A stretch of 64,000 nucleotides of DNA from Lachnospiraceae bacterium (lineage in GTDB: Bacteria > Bacillota > Clostridia > Lachnospirales > Lachnospiraceae), in the NCBI GenBank assembly GCA_022781985.1, contig JALESH010000037.1:1-64000 (forward strand). The letters run 5' to 3'. The first letter of the stretch is position 1; every line of letters starts with the position of its first letter. The notes below the pieces were generated by a model. The model was not told the origin of the DNA and made no database searches. It saw nothing but the letters and a program-made list of their open reading frames with translations. Both the position numbers and the translations under genes were made by a program. Positions 1 to 8,740 of the stretch are shown one piece after another.

Positions 1-4
1 TGCA

Positions 5-730
5 GTGGTATGGGCAAAGGGTGAGTACAATGAGACAAAAGCCGGCGTTTATACACTGGAAGGCATAATAGAAACCACCGATGAGATCAGAAATCCCAAC
101 GGCATAAAGGCATCCATCAAGGTAGAGGTGAAGGAAGGAAGCACAGATCCTGTTCCCAAGAGATGGCCTTTTACGGATATTCCTGAAAACTCCGGCTGGA
201 AATACGACAACGCAAAATATGTATATGATAATAATATTATGAATGGTATCTCCGGCACCACTCAGTTTGATCCGGACGGAAAGCTGAACCGTGCCATGTT
301 TGCTACGGTGCTCTACCGTATGGCAGACAACCCCTCCGTAGCGTTCGAGAATAAATTCACGGATGTAAAGGATGGACAATACTACAGCAGTGCCATTATC
401 TGGGCAAATAAAAAGGGCATTGTCCAGGGCTTCACAGATGGAAGCTATGGTGTAACCACCAACATTACCAGGGAGCAGATTGCCAAGATGCTTTATGAGT
501 ATGCAGACAAGGCTGGATATGATGTAAGCGGGGCGGCTTCTCTGGACAGCTTTACAGATAAGGATAAGGTAAGCCAATGGGCTGTAAATTACATGAAGTG
601 GGCGGTAGATACCGGTATGATCAGCGGTAAGCCCAACGGTGACGGCAGCTTCCGCCTGGATCCCAAGGGGGAGGCAACCAGAGCTGAATGTGCCAAGATG
701 CTGACTATGTTTATGAAAGAATACAAATAG
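5..730 (+). CDS. S-layer homology (SLH) domain protein, C-terminal part (left-truncated)
   Basis: Three SLH-like repeats in the translation (FTDIPENSGWKYDNAKYVYDNNIMNGIS; FTDVKDGQYYSSAIIWANKKGIVQGFTDGSYG; FTDKDKVSQWAVNYMKWAVDTGMISGKPNGDGSFRLDPKGEATRAECAKML). The ORF is open at the window edge. Confidence 0.85.
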   Translation: MVWAKGEYNETKAGVYTLEGIIETTDEIRNPNGIKASIKVEVKEGSTDPVPKRWPFTDIPENSGWKYDNAKYVYDNNIMNGISGTTQFDPDGKLNRAMFATVLYRMADNPSVAFENKFTDVKDGQYYSSAIIWANKKGIVQGFTDGSYGVTTNITREQIAKMLYEYADKAGYDVSGAASLDSFTDKDKVSQWAVNYMKWAVDTGMISGKPNGDGSFRLDPKGEATRAECAKMLTMFMKEYK

Positions 731-741
731 AGCCACGGCAT

Positions 742-787
742 AAAGGAGTACGGTGTATGCAGAAATGCATGCATCGTTCTCCTTTTT
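742..787 (+). terminator. Imperfect rho-independent terminator after the SLH gene
   Basis: AAAGGAG...TATGCA-gaaa-TGCATG...CTCCTTTTT hairpin followed by T-run. Confidence 0.6.
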
Positions 788-928
788 CAGGGGGATTTTT
801 GGAGCAGAGTAGATTGACTTAATAAATAATTAAGAATATAATAAAATTCAGTGAATCTGTCCGGGCAGATGTGAGGATGCCGGGCAATACTCTGTTTACG
901 AAAGCAGAAGATTGGAGAGAATAATAGA

Positions 929-1453
929 ATGAAGAGATTGGAAGAGTATGTGAGGAGTATTCCGGATTTTCCGGAGAAGGGAATTATTTTCAGGGACGTT
1001 ACCAGTGTACTGCAGGATGCGGATGGACTGCAGCTTGCGGTGGACACCATGCAGGATAAGATAAAGGATATGGAGTTTGATGTGATAGCAGGACCTGAGT
1101 CCAGAGGATTTATTTTTGGCATGCCGATTGCATATAATTTAAAAAAGCCCTTTGTTTTGATCCGTAAAAAGGGAAAGCTTCCCTGCGAAACTGTATCGGC
1201 CTCTTATGAACTGGAATATGGTACGGCGGAAATAGAGATGCACAGGGACGCCGTCAAGCCGGGGCAGAGAGTTCTTATCGTAGATGACCTGATTGCAACG
1301 GGAGGGACTACAGAGGCCATGATCAAGCTGATAGAGTCCCTGGGGGGCCGGGTCGTAGGCATCGTAGTGCTGATGGAGCTGGCAGGTCTGAAGGGACGGG
1401 AAAGGCTGGCAGGCTGCAGACTGGAGTCTGCCATATGCTATGAGGGGAAATAA
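929..1453 (+). CDS. apt: Adenine phosphoribosyltransferase
   Basis: Apt-like protein with PRPP-binding motif VLIVDDLIATGGTTEA and IPDFPEKGIIFRDVT start. Confidence 0.95.
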   Translation: MKRLEEYVRSIPDFPEKGIIFRDVTSVLQDADGLQLAVDTMQDKIKDMEFDVIAGPESRGFIFGMPIAYNLKKPFVLIRKKGKLPCETVSASYELEYGTAEIEMHRDAVKPGQRVLIVDDLIATGGTTEAMIKLIESLGGRVVGIVVLMELAGLKGRERLAGCRLESAICYEGK

Positions 1454-1501
1454 GGGTAACAGTTGTCTGTTTGGGGATGAATAGTGGGATATGGCCGGTG
1501 A

Positions 1502-3832
1502 ATGTGTATGACAGAAGAAAAAAACATTGTGACAACCGATAAAAGTGAGGCTCTTTTTGATGATGGAAGGATTGAAGCCATTCAGGAGTATCAAAGTCCT
1601 GAGCAGCTGTATCAGGATCTTATTGCCCGGGTGAAGAAATATCATCCCTCCGGAGATATTTCCCTGATCGAAAAGGCCTATCGGATTGCTTATGAGGCTC
1701 ATAAGGACCAGGTGAGGAAGTCGGGAGAGCCCTATATTATCCATCCGCTCTGTGTGGGAATCATCCTGGCAGATCTGGAGATGGATAAGGAGACTATTGC
1801 TGCAGGGCTTCTGCATGACGTGGTGGAAGACACCATTATGACAGATGAAGAGATCGCCGCGGAATTTGGCTCTGATGTGGCACTGCTGGTAGACGGAGTC
1901 ACCAAGCTGCAGCAGCTTCAGATGGCAGGCAGTATGGAGGGGAAGACTCCCGACAAGCTGGAGGTGCAGGCAGAGAATCTGCGCAAAATGTTTCTTGCCA
2001 TGGCCAAAGATATCAGGGTCATTCTGATCAAGCTGGCAGACCGGCTGCACAATATGCGTACACTGAAGCATATGCCGCCGGAGAAGCAGCAGAGGATCGC
2101 CAGGGAAACCCTGGACATTTATTCCCCCATTGCGCAGCGGCTGGGTATCTCCAGGATCAAGGTGGAGCTGGATGATCTCTCCTTAAAATATCTGGAGCCG
2201 GAGGTCTACTATGACCTGGTGGAGAAAATTGCGGTTCGGAAAAGTGAGAGGGAAAAATACATCCAGAATATCGTTAATGAAGTAAGCAGGCATATTGAAA
2301 ATGCAGGAATTGAGGCTCAGGTGGACGGCCGGGTAAAGCATTTTTTCAGGATTTATAAGAAGATGAAGAACCAGAATAAGACCATAGATCAGATCTATGA
2401 CCTGTTTGCGGTGCGTATTATCGTTAATTCCTTAAAGGACTGCTATGCTGCCCTGGGAGTGATCCATGAGATGTATAAGCCGATTCCGGGACGGTTTAAG
2501 GACTATATAGCCATGCCTAAGGCCAATATGTACCAGTCCCTGCATACTACGCTGATTGGTTCCAGCGGCCAGCCCTTTGAAATACAGATCAGAACCCACG
2601 AGATGCATAAGGCGGCAGAGTACGGCATCGCTGCCCACTGGAAGTACAAGGAAGCTTCTGATGGGAAGAAGGTGGAGGGGCAGGAGGAGGAAAAGCTGGC
2701 ATGGCTACGGCAGATTTTGGAGTGGCAGCGGGATATGTCTGACAACAGGGAGTTTATGAATCTGCTGAAAAATGACCTAGATCTTTTTTCGGACAGTGTA
2801 TACTGCTTTACTCCTACCGGAGATGTAAAGAATCTTCTGGCAGGCTCCACGCCCATTGATTTTGCCTACAGCATTCATAGTGCTGTGGGAAATAAGATGA
2901 TAGGAGCCAGGGTCAACGGCAGGCTGGTTACTATAGACTATGAGATCAAGAACGGAGATCGTGTGGAGATCCTCACCTCCCATAATTCCAAAGGCCCCAG
3001 CAGAGACTGGCTGAATGTGGTAAAAACCACCCAGGCTAAAAATAAGATCAATCAATGGTTTAAAAATGAACTGAAAGAGGATAATATTGTCAAGGGGAAG
3101 GAGCTGATCCATGCCTACTGTAAGGCAAAGTCCATCAATATCCAGGAAATCATGAAGCCCGAATATATGAATGCCATCATGAAACGATATGGGTTTAAGG
3201 ATTGGGATTCGGTCTATGCAGCAGTGGGCCACGGAGGCCTGAAGGAGGGGCAGATCGTCAATCGGATGCAGGAGCTGTACGAGAAGGATCACAGGAAGGC
3301 TATGACAGATCAGGAGGTTCTTGCAGCCATAGAGGGAGAGAGTGCCTCAAGGCCTGTGAATGCCAGATCCCGGGGAGGTATCGTTGTCAAAGGAATCCAT
3401 GATGTGGCTGTCCGCTTTTCCAGATGCTGCAGTCCTGTGCCGGGAGATGAGATCGTAGGCTATGTGACCAGGGGAAGAGGAGTTTCCATCCATAGGACGG
3501 ACTGTGTCAATATCATGAATCTGCCGGAGATAGAAAGAGGGCGGATCATTGATGCCGAGTGGCAGCAGTCGCCAGAGGAGGTTACAGGGGAAAAGTTTTT
3601 TGCTGAGATAAAGATTTATGCCAATAACAGGAACGGGCTTTTGGCAGATATATCCAAGACGCTGACAGAGAAAAATATAGATATCCTTTCCATGAATACC
3701 AGAACCAGCAAGCACGGTATGGCCACCCTCTGGACATCCTTTGAAGTAAGAAGCAGGGAGGAGCTGAACCGGATCATTGATAAGATAAGAGCCATCGACA
3801 GCGTGATCGATATCGAGAGAACCTCCGGATGA
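1502..3832 (+). CDS. relA: Bifunctional (p)ppGpp synthetase/hydrolase, RelA/SpoT family
   Basis: HD domain (YIIHPLCVGIILADLEMDKETIAAGLLHDVVEDT), RelA/SpoT synthetase domain, TGS and ACT-like C-terminus. The start may be 1508. Confidence 0.95.
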   Translation: MCMTEEKNIVTTDKSEALFDDGRIEAIQEYQSPEQLYQDLIARVKKYHPSGDISLIEKAYRIAYEAHKDQVRKSGEPYIIHPLCVGIILADLEMDKETIAAGLLHDVVEDTIMTDEEIAAEFGSDVALLVDGVTKLQQLQMAGSMEGKTPDKLEVQAENLRKMFLAMAKDIRVILIKLADRLHNMRTLKHMPPEKQQRIARETLDIYSPIAQRLGISRIKVELDDLSLKYLEPEVYYDLVEKIAVRKSEREKYIQNIVNEVSRHIENAGIEAQVDGRVKHFFRIYKKMKNQNKTIDQIYDLFAVRIIVNSLKDCYAALGVIHEMYKPIPGRFKDYIAMPKANMYQSLHTTLIGSSGQPFEIQIRTHEMHKAAEYGIAAHWKYKEASDGKKVEGQEEEKLAWLRQILEWQRDMSDNREFMNLLKNDLDLFSDSVYCFTPTGDVKNLLAGSTPIDFAYSIHSAVGNKMIGARVNGRLVTIDYEIKNGDRVEILTSHNSKGPSRDWLNVVKTTQAKNKINQWFKNELKEDNIVKGKELIHAYCKAKSINIQEIMKPEYMNAIMKRYGFKDWDSVYAAVGHGGLKEGQIVNRMQELYEKDHRKAMTDQEVLAAIEGESASRPVNARSRGGIVVKGIHDVAVRFSRCCSPVPGDEIVGYVTRGRGVSIHRTDCVNIMNLPEIERGRIIDAEWQQSPEEVTGEKFFAEIKIYANNRNGLLADISKTLTEKNIDILSMNTRTSKHGMATLWTSFEVRSREELNRIIDKIRAIDSVIDIERTSG

Positions 3833-3894
3833 GATTTTCCCCCGGTTTTCCCGTATTGGATCCCAAAAGGACAGAAACAGTCGGTCCTGCAGGA

Positions 3895-3933
3895 ACAGGA
3901 AGGATGCAGCGTAAGCTGTATCCTTCCTGTTTT
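3895..3933 (+). terminator. Rho-independent terminator after relA
   Basis: ACAGGAAGGATGCAGC-gtaa-GCTGTATCCTTCCTGT followed by TTT. Confidence 0.85.
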
Positions 3934-3960
3934 CATATGCTGAAAAAAATAAAAAAACTA

Positions 3961-3989
3961 TTGACATGACAGGGCAGAGAGGGTATAGT
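3961..3989 (+). promoter_or_regulatory. Sigma-A-type promoter of the fatty-acid synthesis operon
   Basis: TTGACA (3961-3966), 17-nt spacer, TATAGT (3984-3989). Confidence 0.75.
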
Positions 3990-4001
3990 ACACATCAGTA
4001 C

Positions 4002-4030
4002 TTTGATAGTCAAATAATTCGATAATCAAA
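4002..4030 (+). promoter_or_regulatory. Two tandem FabT-like operators in the 5' UTR of acpP
   Basis: TTTGA-TAG-TCAAA (4002-4014, perfect inverted repeat) and TTCGA-TAA-TCAAA (4018-4030). Resembles the FabT (MarR) site TTTGANNNTCAAA. A MarR gene ends the same operon. Confidence 0.7.
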
Positions 4031-4076
4031 GAAATGTCAAAAAAGACAAAAAATAATTTAAAGAAAGGGAAGAACT

Positions 4077-4310
4077 ATGTTAGAGAGAATAAAAGAGATT
4101 ATGGAAGAGCAGCTGAGCCTGGAGAATGTTGAGATTACGGAGGAGACCCGCTTTAAGGAGGATCTGGGAGTGGATTCCCTAGATCTGTTTGAACTGGTAA
4201 TGGCCTTTGAGGAGGAATACGGTGTGGAGATTCCCTCCGAGGAGCTGGAAAGCCTTACCACAGTAGGCGCGGTAATTGATTATATGAAGGATAAAGGCGT
4301 AGACGCATAA
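4077..4310 (+). CDS. acpP: Acyl carrier protein
   Basis: 77 aa with the 4'-phosphopantetheine site DLGVDSLDLFELVM. Confidence 0.95.
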   Translation: MLERIKEIMEEQLSLENVEITEETRFKEDLGVDSLDLFELVMAFEEEYGVEIPSEELESLTTVGAVIDYMKDKGVDA

Positions 4311-4311
4311 T

Positions 4312-5250
4312 ATGAGGACCAGAATTACAGAGCTTTTGAATATTAAGTACCCAATCATACAGGGGGGCATGGCATGGGTGGCGGAGCATCATCTGGCCGC
4401 CGCCGTGTCCAATGCGGGAGGCCTGGGGCTGATTGGGGCTGCCTCTGCGCCGGCCGAGGCAGTGCGTGAGGAGATCCGCATGTGTAAGGCACTCACCCAG
4501 AAGCCCTTTGGAATCAATGTGATGCTGCTGAATCCCAATGCGGATGAGGTGGCCAGGGTCATTGTGGAGGAGGGCATCAGGGTAGTCACTACAGGGGCAG
4601 GAAACCCGGCCAAATATATGGAGATGTGGAAGGCGGCCGATGTAAAGGTGATCCCCGTGGTAGCCAGTGTAGCCATGGCGAAGCTGATGGAAAGGGCAGG
4701 GGCGGCGGCGGTGGTAGCAGAGGGTACAGAGAGCGGAGGGCATATCGGTACCACGGCTACCATGGCGCTGGTGCCCCAGGTGGCGGACGCAGTGTCCATA
4801 CCGGTTATTGCAGCAGGGGGAATCGGGGATGGAAGAGGGCTGGCGGCAGCCTTCATGCTGGGAGCGGAGGCCGTGCAGATGGGTACCCGTTTTGTAGCGG
4901 CAGCAGAGTCCATCGCCCATGACAGCTTCAAGCAGCAGATCATCCGGGCTAAGGATATTGATTCTGTTGTCACAGGCCTGTCTACAGGGCATCCGGTACG
5001 ATCCCTCCGAAACAGGATGACCAGGGAGTATCTCCGTCTGGAAAAGGAGGGCGCTGATTTCATGGAGCTGGAGAATCTGACTCTGGGCTCCCTGCGCCGG
5101 GCAGTCATGGATGGAGACGTGGTAAACGGAACCCTGATGGCAGGGCAGATCGCAGGAATGATAAAAGAGGTGCAGACCTGCCGGGAGATCATTCAGGAGA
5201 TCACAGAGCAGGCCGGAAGGCTGCTGCAGGGCAATGGCATGGAAGCTTAG
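4312..5250 (+). CDS. fabK: Enoyl-ACP reductase II (FMN-dependent, nitronate monooxygenase-like)
   Basis: IKYPIIQGGMAWVAEHHLAAAVSNAGGLGLIG; FMN-binding barrel motifs; located next to acpP. Confidence 0.92.
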   Translation: MRTRITELLNIKYPIIQGGMAWVAEHHLAAAVSNAGGLGLIGAASAPAEAVREEIRMCKALTQKPFGINVMLLNPNADEVARVIVEEGIRVVTTGAGNPAKYMEMWKAADVKVIPVVASVAMAKLMERAGAAAVVAEGTESGGHIGTTATMALVPQVADAVSIPVIAAGGIGDGRGLAAAFMLGAEAVQMGTRFVAAAESIAHDSFKQQIIRAKDIDSVVTGLSTGHPVRSLRNRMTREYLRLEKEGADFMELENLTLGSLRRAVMDGDVVNGTLMAGQIAGMIKEVQTCREIIQEITEQAGRLLQGNGMEA

Positions 5251-5266
5251 AAAGGATAGGGAGATC

Positions 5267-6193
5267 ATGATAAGTAAGACAGCATTCGTATTTCCCGGGC
5301 AGGGGGCTCAGTATGTAGGAATGGGAATGGATTTCTGTCAGGGCTTTCCGGAGGCAAGGGAAATTTTCGAGCTGGCCGGAAGGGCGGCCGGACTGGATAT
5401 GGTGAGGCTGATATCTGAGGAGGAGGAAAAGCTGAATCTCACAGAGTATACTCAGATTGCCATGCTGGCAGTGGAGACTGCCATCTGGAAGGTGCTGGAG
5501 GGGAAAGGGCTGCGGGCCGATGTGGCTGCGGGCCTGAGCCTGGGGGAATATGGCGCTCTGGCTGTCAGCGGTGTGATGACTCTGGAAGATCTGTTCCGGG
5601 TCATCAGAAAGAGGGGCATCTATATGCAGGAGGCCTGTCCCACAGGCGGTGCAATGACGGCGGTGCTGGGTGCGGAGGTCTCCCTGGTGGAGGCTGTCTG
5701 TGAAGAAATCGAGGGAACGGTTTCCATAGCCAATTACAACTGCCCTGGCCAGATTGTCATTACAGGGGAGGAAAGGGCCGTCCATGAAGCGGCAGAGAGG
5801 CTGTCAGAAAAAGGCGCCAGGCGCTGTATTCCGCTGAAGGTCAGCGGCCCCTTTCATTCACTCCTCTTAAAAGGTGCGGGGGAAAGGCTGCGCCGGGAGC
5901 TGGACCGGGTAGAGATCTTTGCACCCAGTATACCCTACATATCCAATGTAAATGCTGACTATGTGAGAGAGCGGGAGGGGATCAGGGATCTGCTGGAGCA
6001 GCAGGTGGCAAGTCCCGTCCGGTTCTGGCAGAGTATAGAGAGGATGATAGCAGACGGTGTAGACAGCTTTGTAGAGATCGGACCGGGTAAGACCTTAAGC
6101 GGATTTATCCGTAAGATCAGCAGGGATGTGAGGGTATGCAATGTGGAGAAGACATCGGACTTAGAGCAGGTGATGGAGGTATTTTCATGTTAA
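5267..6193 (+). CDS. fabD: Malonyl-CoA:ACP transacylase
   Basis: FVFPGQGAQYVGMG and GLSLGEYGAL motifs. The start is set to ATG 5267 (MISKTAFVFPGQG); the track ORF starts upstream. Confidence 0.93.
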   Translation: MISKTAFVFPGQGAQYVGMGMDFCQGFPEAREIFELAGRAAGLDMVRLISEEEEKLNLTEYTQIAMLAVETAIWKVLEGKGLRADVAAGLSLGEYGALAVSGVMTLEDLFRVIRKRGIYMQEACPTGGAMTAVLGAEVSLVEAVCEEIEGTVSIANYNCPGQIVITGEERAVHEAAERLSEKGARRCIPLKVSGPFHSLLLKGAGERLRRELDRVEIFAPSIPYISNVNADYVREREGIRDLLEQQVASPVRFWQSIERMIADGVDSFVEIGPGKTLSGFIRKISRDVRVCNVEKTSDLEQVMEVFSC

Positions 6194-6927
6194 AGGGCAA
6201 GGTAGCGTTGGTGACAGGGGCAAGCAGGGGGATCGGAAGGGAAATTGCTCTCACGCTTGCAGGAAATGGTGCATCCGTCATCGTGAACTATAACGGCTCA
6301 AGAGAGAGGGCTGAGGAGGTAGTCGCCGCGATCACAGGCCAGGGAGGCAGCGCGGAAGCAATCCGATGCAGCGTGGCTGACTTTGAAGAAAGCGGCAGAA
6401 TGGTGCGGGATATTCTGGAGCAATACGGTAGGGTGGATATCCTGGTAAACAACGCAGGCATCACCAGGGATAATCTGATCATGCGGATGTCGGAGGCGGA
6501 TTATGATGAGGTGATGGATACCAACCTCAAAGGTGCCTTTCATATGATCCGCCATCTCTCCCGTTCCTTTATTCGGCAGAGAAGCGGCAGGATCATCAAT
6601 ATTTCCTCTGTCAGCGGTGTGACGGGCAATGCAGGACAGAGTAATTACTCTGCTTCCAAGGCCGGGCTGATCGGTCTGACCAAGAGCGTAGCCAGGGAGC
6701 TGGCCAGCCGGGGTATCTGTGTGAATGCGGTGGCCCCGGGCTTTATTGAAACAGAGATGACGGAAGTACTCTCCGATAAGATAAAGGAGGGCATCAAAAG
6801 AGCAGTTCCTCTGGGGAAAATGGGAACGCCCAGGGATGTGGCAGAGCTGGTGCTGTTTCTGGCAGGGGAAAGTGCCGGATATATTACAGGCCAGGTGCTG
6901 CATGTAGACGGGGGTATGGTCATGTGA
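6187..6927 (+). CDS. fabG: 3-oxoacyl-ACP reductase
   Basis: SDR motifs TGASRGIG, NNAG, YSASKAG; operon context. The start is set to 6187 (MLKGKVALVTGAS). Confidence 0.93.
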   Translation: MLKGKVALVTGASRGIGREIALTLAGNGASVIVNYNGSRERAEEVVAAITGQGGSAEAIRCSVADFEESGRMVRDILEQYGRVDILVNNAGITRDNLIMRMSEADYDEVMDTNLKGAFHMIRHLSRSFIRQRSGRIINISSVSGVTGNAGQSNYSASKAGLIGLTKSVARELASRGICVNAVAPGFIETEMTEVLSDKIKEGIKRAVPLGKMGTPRDVAELVLFLAGESAGYITGQVLHVDGGMVM

Positions 6928-6978
6928 ACATATGGTTATATGAACACATGGTTATGTGAACACATGGTTATGTGAATA
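6915..6978 (+). repeat. Four tandem 16-bp units running from the fabG stop codon into the fabF leader
   Basis: tatggtcatgtgaaca / tatggttatatgaaca / catggttatgtgaaca / catggttatgtgaata. The first unit contains the fabG C-terminal codons ATG GTC ATG TGA. Confidence 0.95.
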
Positions 6979-7037
6979 CAGATATAAAAAGTGACAGAAA
7001 GGAAGGCTGCCGGGCTTTGGGCAGCGGTGGGAAGAGG

Positions 7038-8270
7038 ATGAAGAAGAGGGTAGTTGTAACAGGGCTGGGTGCAGTGACACCGATCGGAAACAGTGTAGAG
7101 GAGTTCTGGGCAGGCATCAGGGCCGGGAAGACGGGATTTGGGCCAATTACATATTTTGACACCGGAGCTTATCGTTGTAAGCTGGCAGCGGAGGTAAAGG
7201 ATTTTGATGCCGCGCAGTATATGGATAAGAAGGCTGCCCGGAGGATGGAGCAGTTCTGCCGGTTTGCTGTGGCGGCTGCAGGAGAGGCCATCGCAGACGC
7301 AGGGCTGGTGCTGGAGGAGGAGGATCCCTACAGGGTGGGCTGCTGCGTGGGAAGCGGGATCGGCAGCCTGCAGGCAATGGAAAGGGAGTATGACAGGCTG
7401 AAGGAGAGGGGGCCGGGAAGGGTTTCACCTCTGATGGTACCGCTGATGATTTCCAATATGGCAGCAGGAAATGTCAGCATTACCTTTGGCCTGAAGGGCA
7501 AAAATATGGATGTGGTGACAGCCTGTGCCTCCGGCACCAACTCGGTGGGCGAAGCCTTCCGTACGATTCAGTACGGAGATGCGGATGTAATGCTTGCGGG
7601 AGGGGCAGAGAGCTCTATTACCCCCCTGGGAGTGGCCGGCTTTACTGCCCTGACAGCCGTTTCTCTCAGTCAGGATCCCAAGCGCTGCTCCATTCCCTTT
7701 GACAGAGACAGAAATGGCTTTGTCATGGGAGAGGGGGCCGGCATCCTGGTATTGGAGGAGCTGGAGCATGCCCAAAAGCGAGGAGCACGCATTTATGCTG
7801 AGGTAGCAGGCTATGGCTGTACCTCCGATGCCTATCATATCACCTCTCCGGCAGAGGATGGCAGAGGGGCGGCCCGGGCTATGCAGGCGGCGGTTGCGGA
7901 TGCAGGCGCGGCGCCGGAGGACATTACCTATATCAATGCCCATGGCACAAGTACTCCCTATAATGACTTATTTGAAACCCGCGCCATCAAGGCTGCCTTT
8001 GGAGAGCATGCGAAAAAGCTCCGTATCAATTCCACAAAATCCATGGTAGGGCATCTGCTGGGGGCGGCAGGGGCAGTAGAGCTGATAGCCTGTGTCAAGG
8101 AAATGGAGGAGGGCTTCATCCACAGAACAGTGGGCTTTTGTGAGGCAGAGGAGGAGATGGATCTGGATTACTGCAGGGAGAGTCATGAAGAGGAGGTTCC
8201 CTATGCCCTCAGCAATTCCCTGGGCTTTGGCGGACATAATGCAAGCATACTGATCAAAAAATATAAATAG
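7038..8270 (+). CDS. fabF: 3-oxoacyl-ACP synthase II
   Basis: KRVVVTGLGAVTPIG; active site VTACASGTNS; INAHGTSTPYND; NSLGFGGHNAS. The start is set to 7038. Confidence 0.94.
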   Translation: MKKRVVVTGLGAVTPIGNSVEEFWAGIRAGKTGFGPITYFDTGAYRCKLAAEVKDFDAAQYMDKKAARRMEQFCRFAVAAAGEAIADAGLVLEEEDPYRVGCCVGSGIGSLQAMEREYDRLKERGPGRVSPLMVPLMISNMAAGNVSITFGLKGKNMDVVTACASGTNSVGEAFRTIQYGDADVMLAGGAESSITPLGVAGFTALTAVSLSQDPKRCSIPFDRDRNGFVMGEGAGILVLEELEHAQKRGARIYAEVAGYGCTSDAYHITSPAEDGRGAARAMQAAVADAGAAPEDITYINAHGTSTPYNDLFETRAIKAAFGEHAKKLRINSTKSMVGHLLGAAGAVELIACVKEMEEGFIHRTVGFCEAEEEMDLDYCRESHEEEVPYALSNSLGFGGHNASILIKKYK

Positions 8271-8294
8271 TGTTAAACAGAAAAGGGGGTCATC

Positions 8295-8723
8295 ATGGCA
8301 ATATATACGGCGAAGGAAATCATGGAAATCATTCCCCACAGGCATCCGTTTCTGCTGATCGATACCATCGAGGAGCTGGAAGCAGGGGTCAGGGCGGTAG
8401 GAAAAAAATGTGTCAGCTTCAACGAGCCTTATTTTGCGGGTCACTTTCCCTCCCATCCGGTGATGCCGGGGGTGCTGATCATAGAGGCCCTGGCGCAGGT
8501 GGGTGCGGCAGCTATGCTGAGCCTGGAGGAAAACCGTGGAAAAACAGCCTATTTTGTGGGAATTGACAAGGCCAAATTCAGGCAGATGGTGGTGCCGGGA
8601 GATGTACTGATGCTGGAGACAAGGATTGTAAAAACCAAGGGAGGCATCGGGGTGGGAGAGGCTGCCGCCACGGTGGATGGAAAGCTGGCGGCAAAGGCAG
8701 AGCTGACATTTGCAATCAGGTGA
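8295..8723 (+). CDS. fabZ: 3-hydroxyacyl-ACP dehydratase
   Basis: [13 protein letters not shown]...[22 protein letters not shown]. Confidence 0.95.
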   Translation: MAIYTAKEIMEIIPHRHPFLLIDTIEELEAGVRAVGKKCVSFNEPYFAGHFPSHPVMPGVLIIEALAQVGAAAMLSLEENRGKTAYFVGIDKAKFRQMVVPGDVLMLETRIVKTKGGIGVGEAAATVDGKLAAKAELTFAIR

Positions 8724-8740
8724 AAGGAGTAGTAAGAGCA

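Noticed and set aside
1139-2071. 310-aa minus-strand ORF across apt/relA
   Set aside because: Shadow ORF over two well-supported genes.
4255-5268. 337-aa minus-strand ORF over fabK
   Set aside because: Shadow ORF; fabK motifs are unambiguous on the plus strand.
6915-6978. Short tandem repeat as a CRISPR array
   Set aside because: Units are 16 bp and contiguous, with no spacers and no cas genes nearby.
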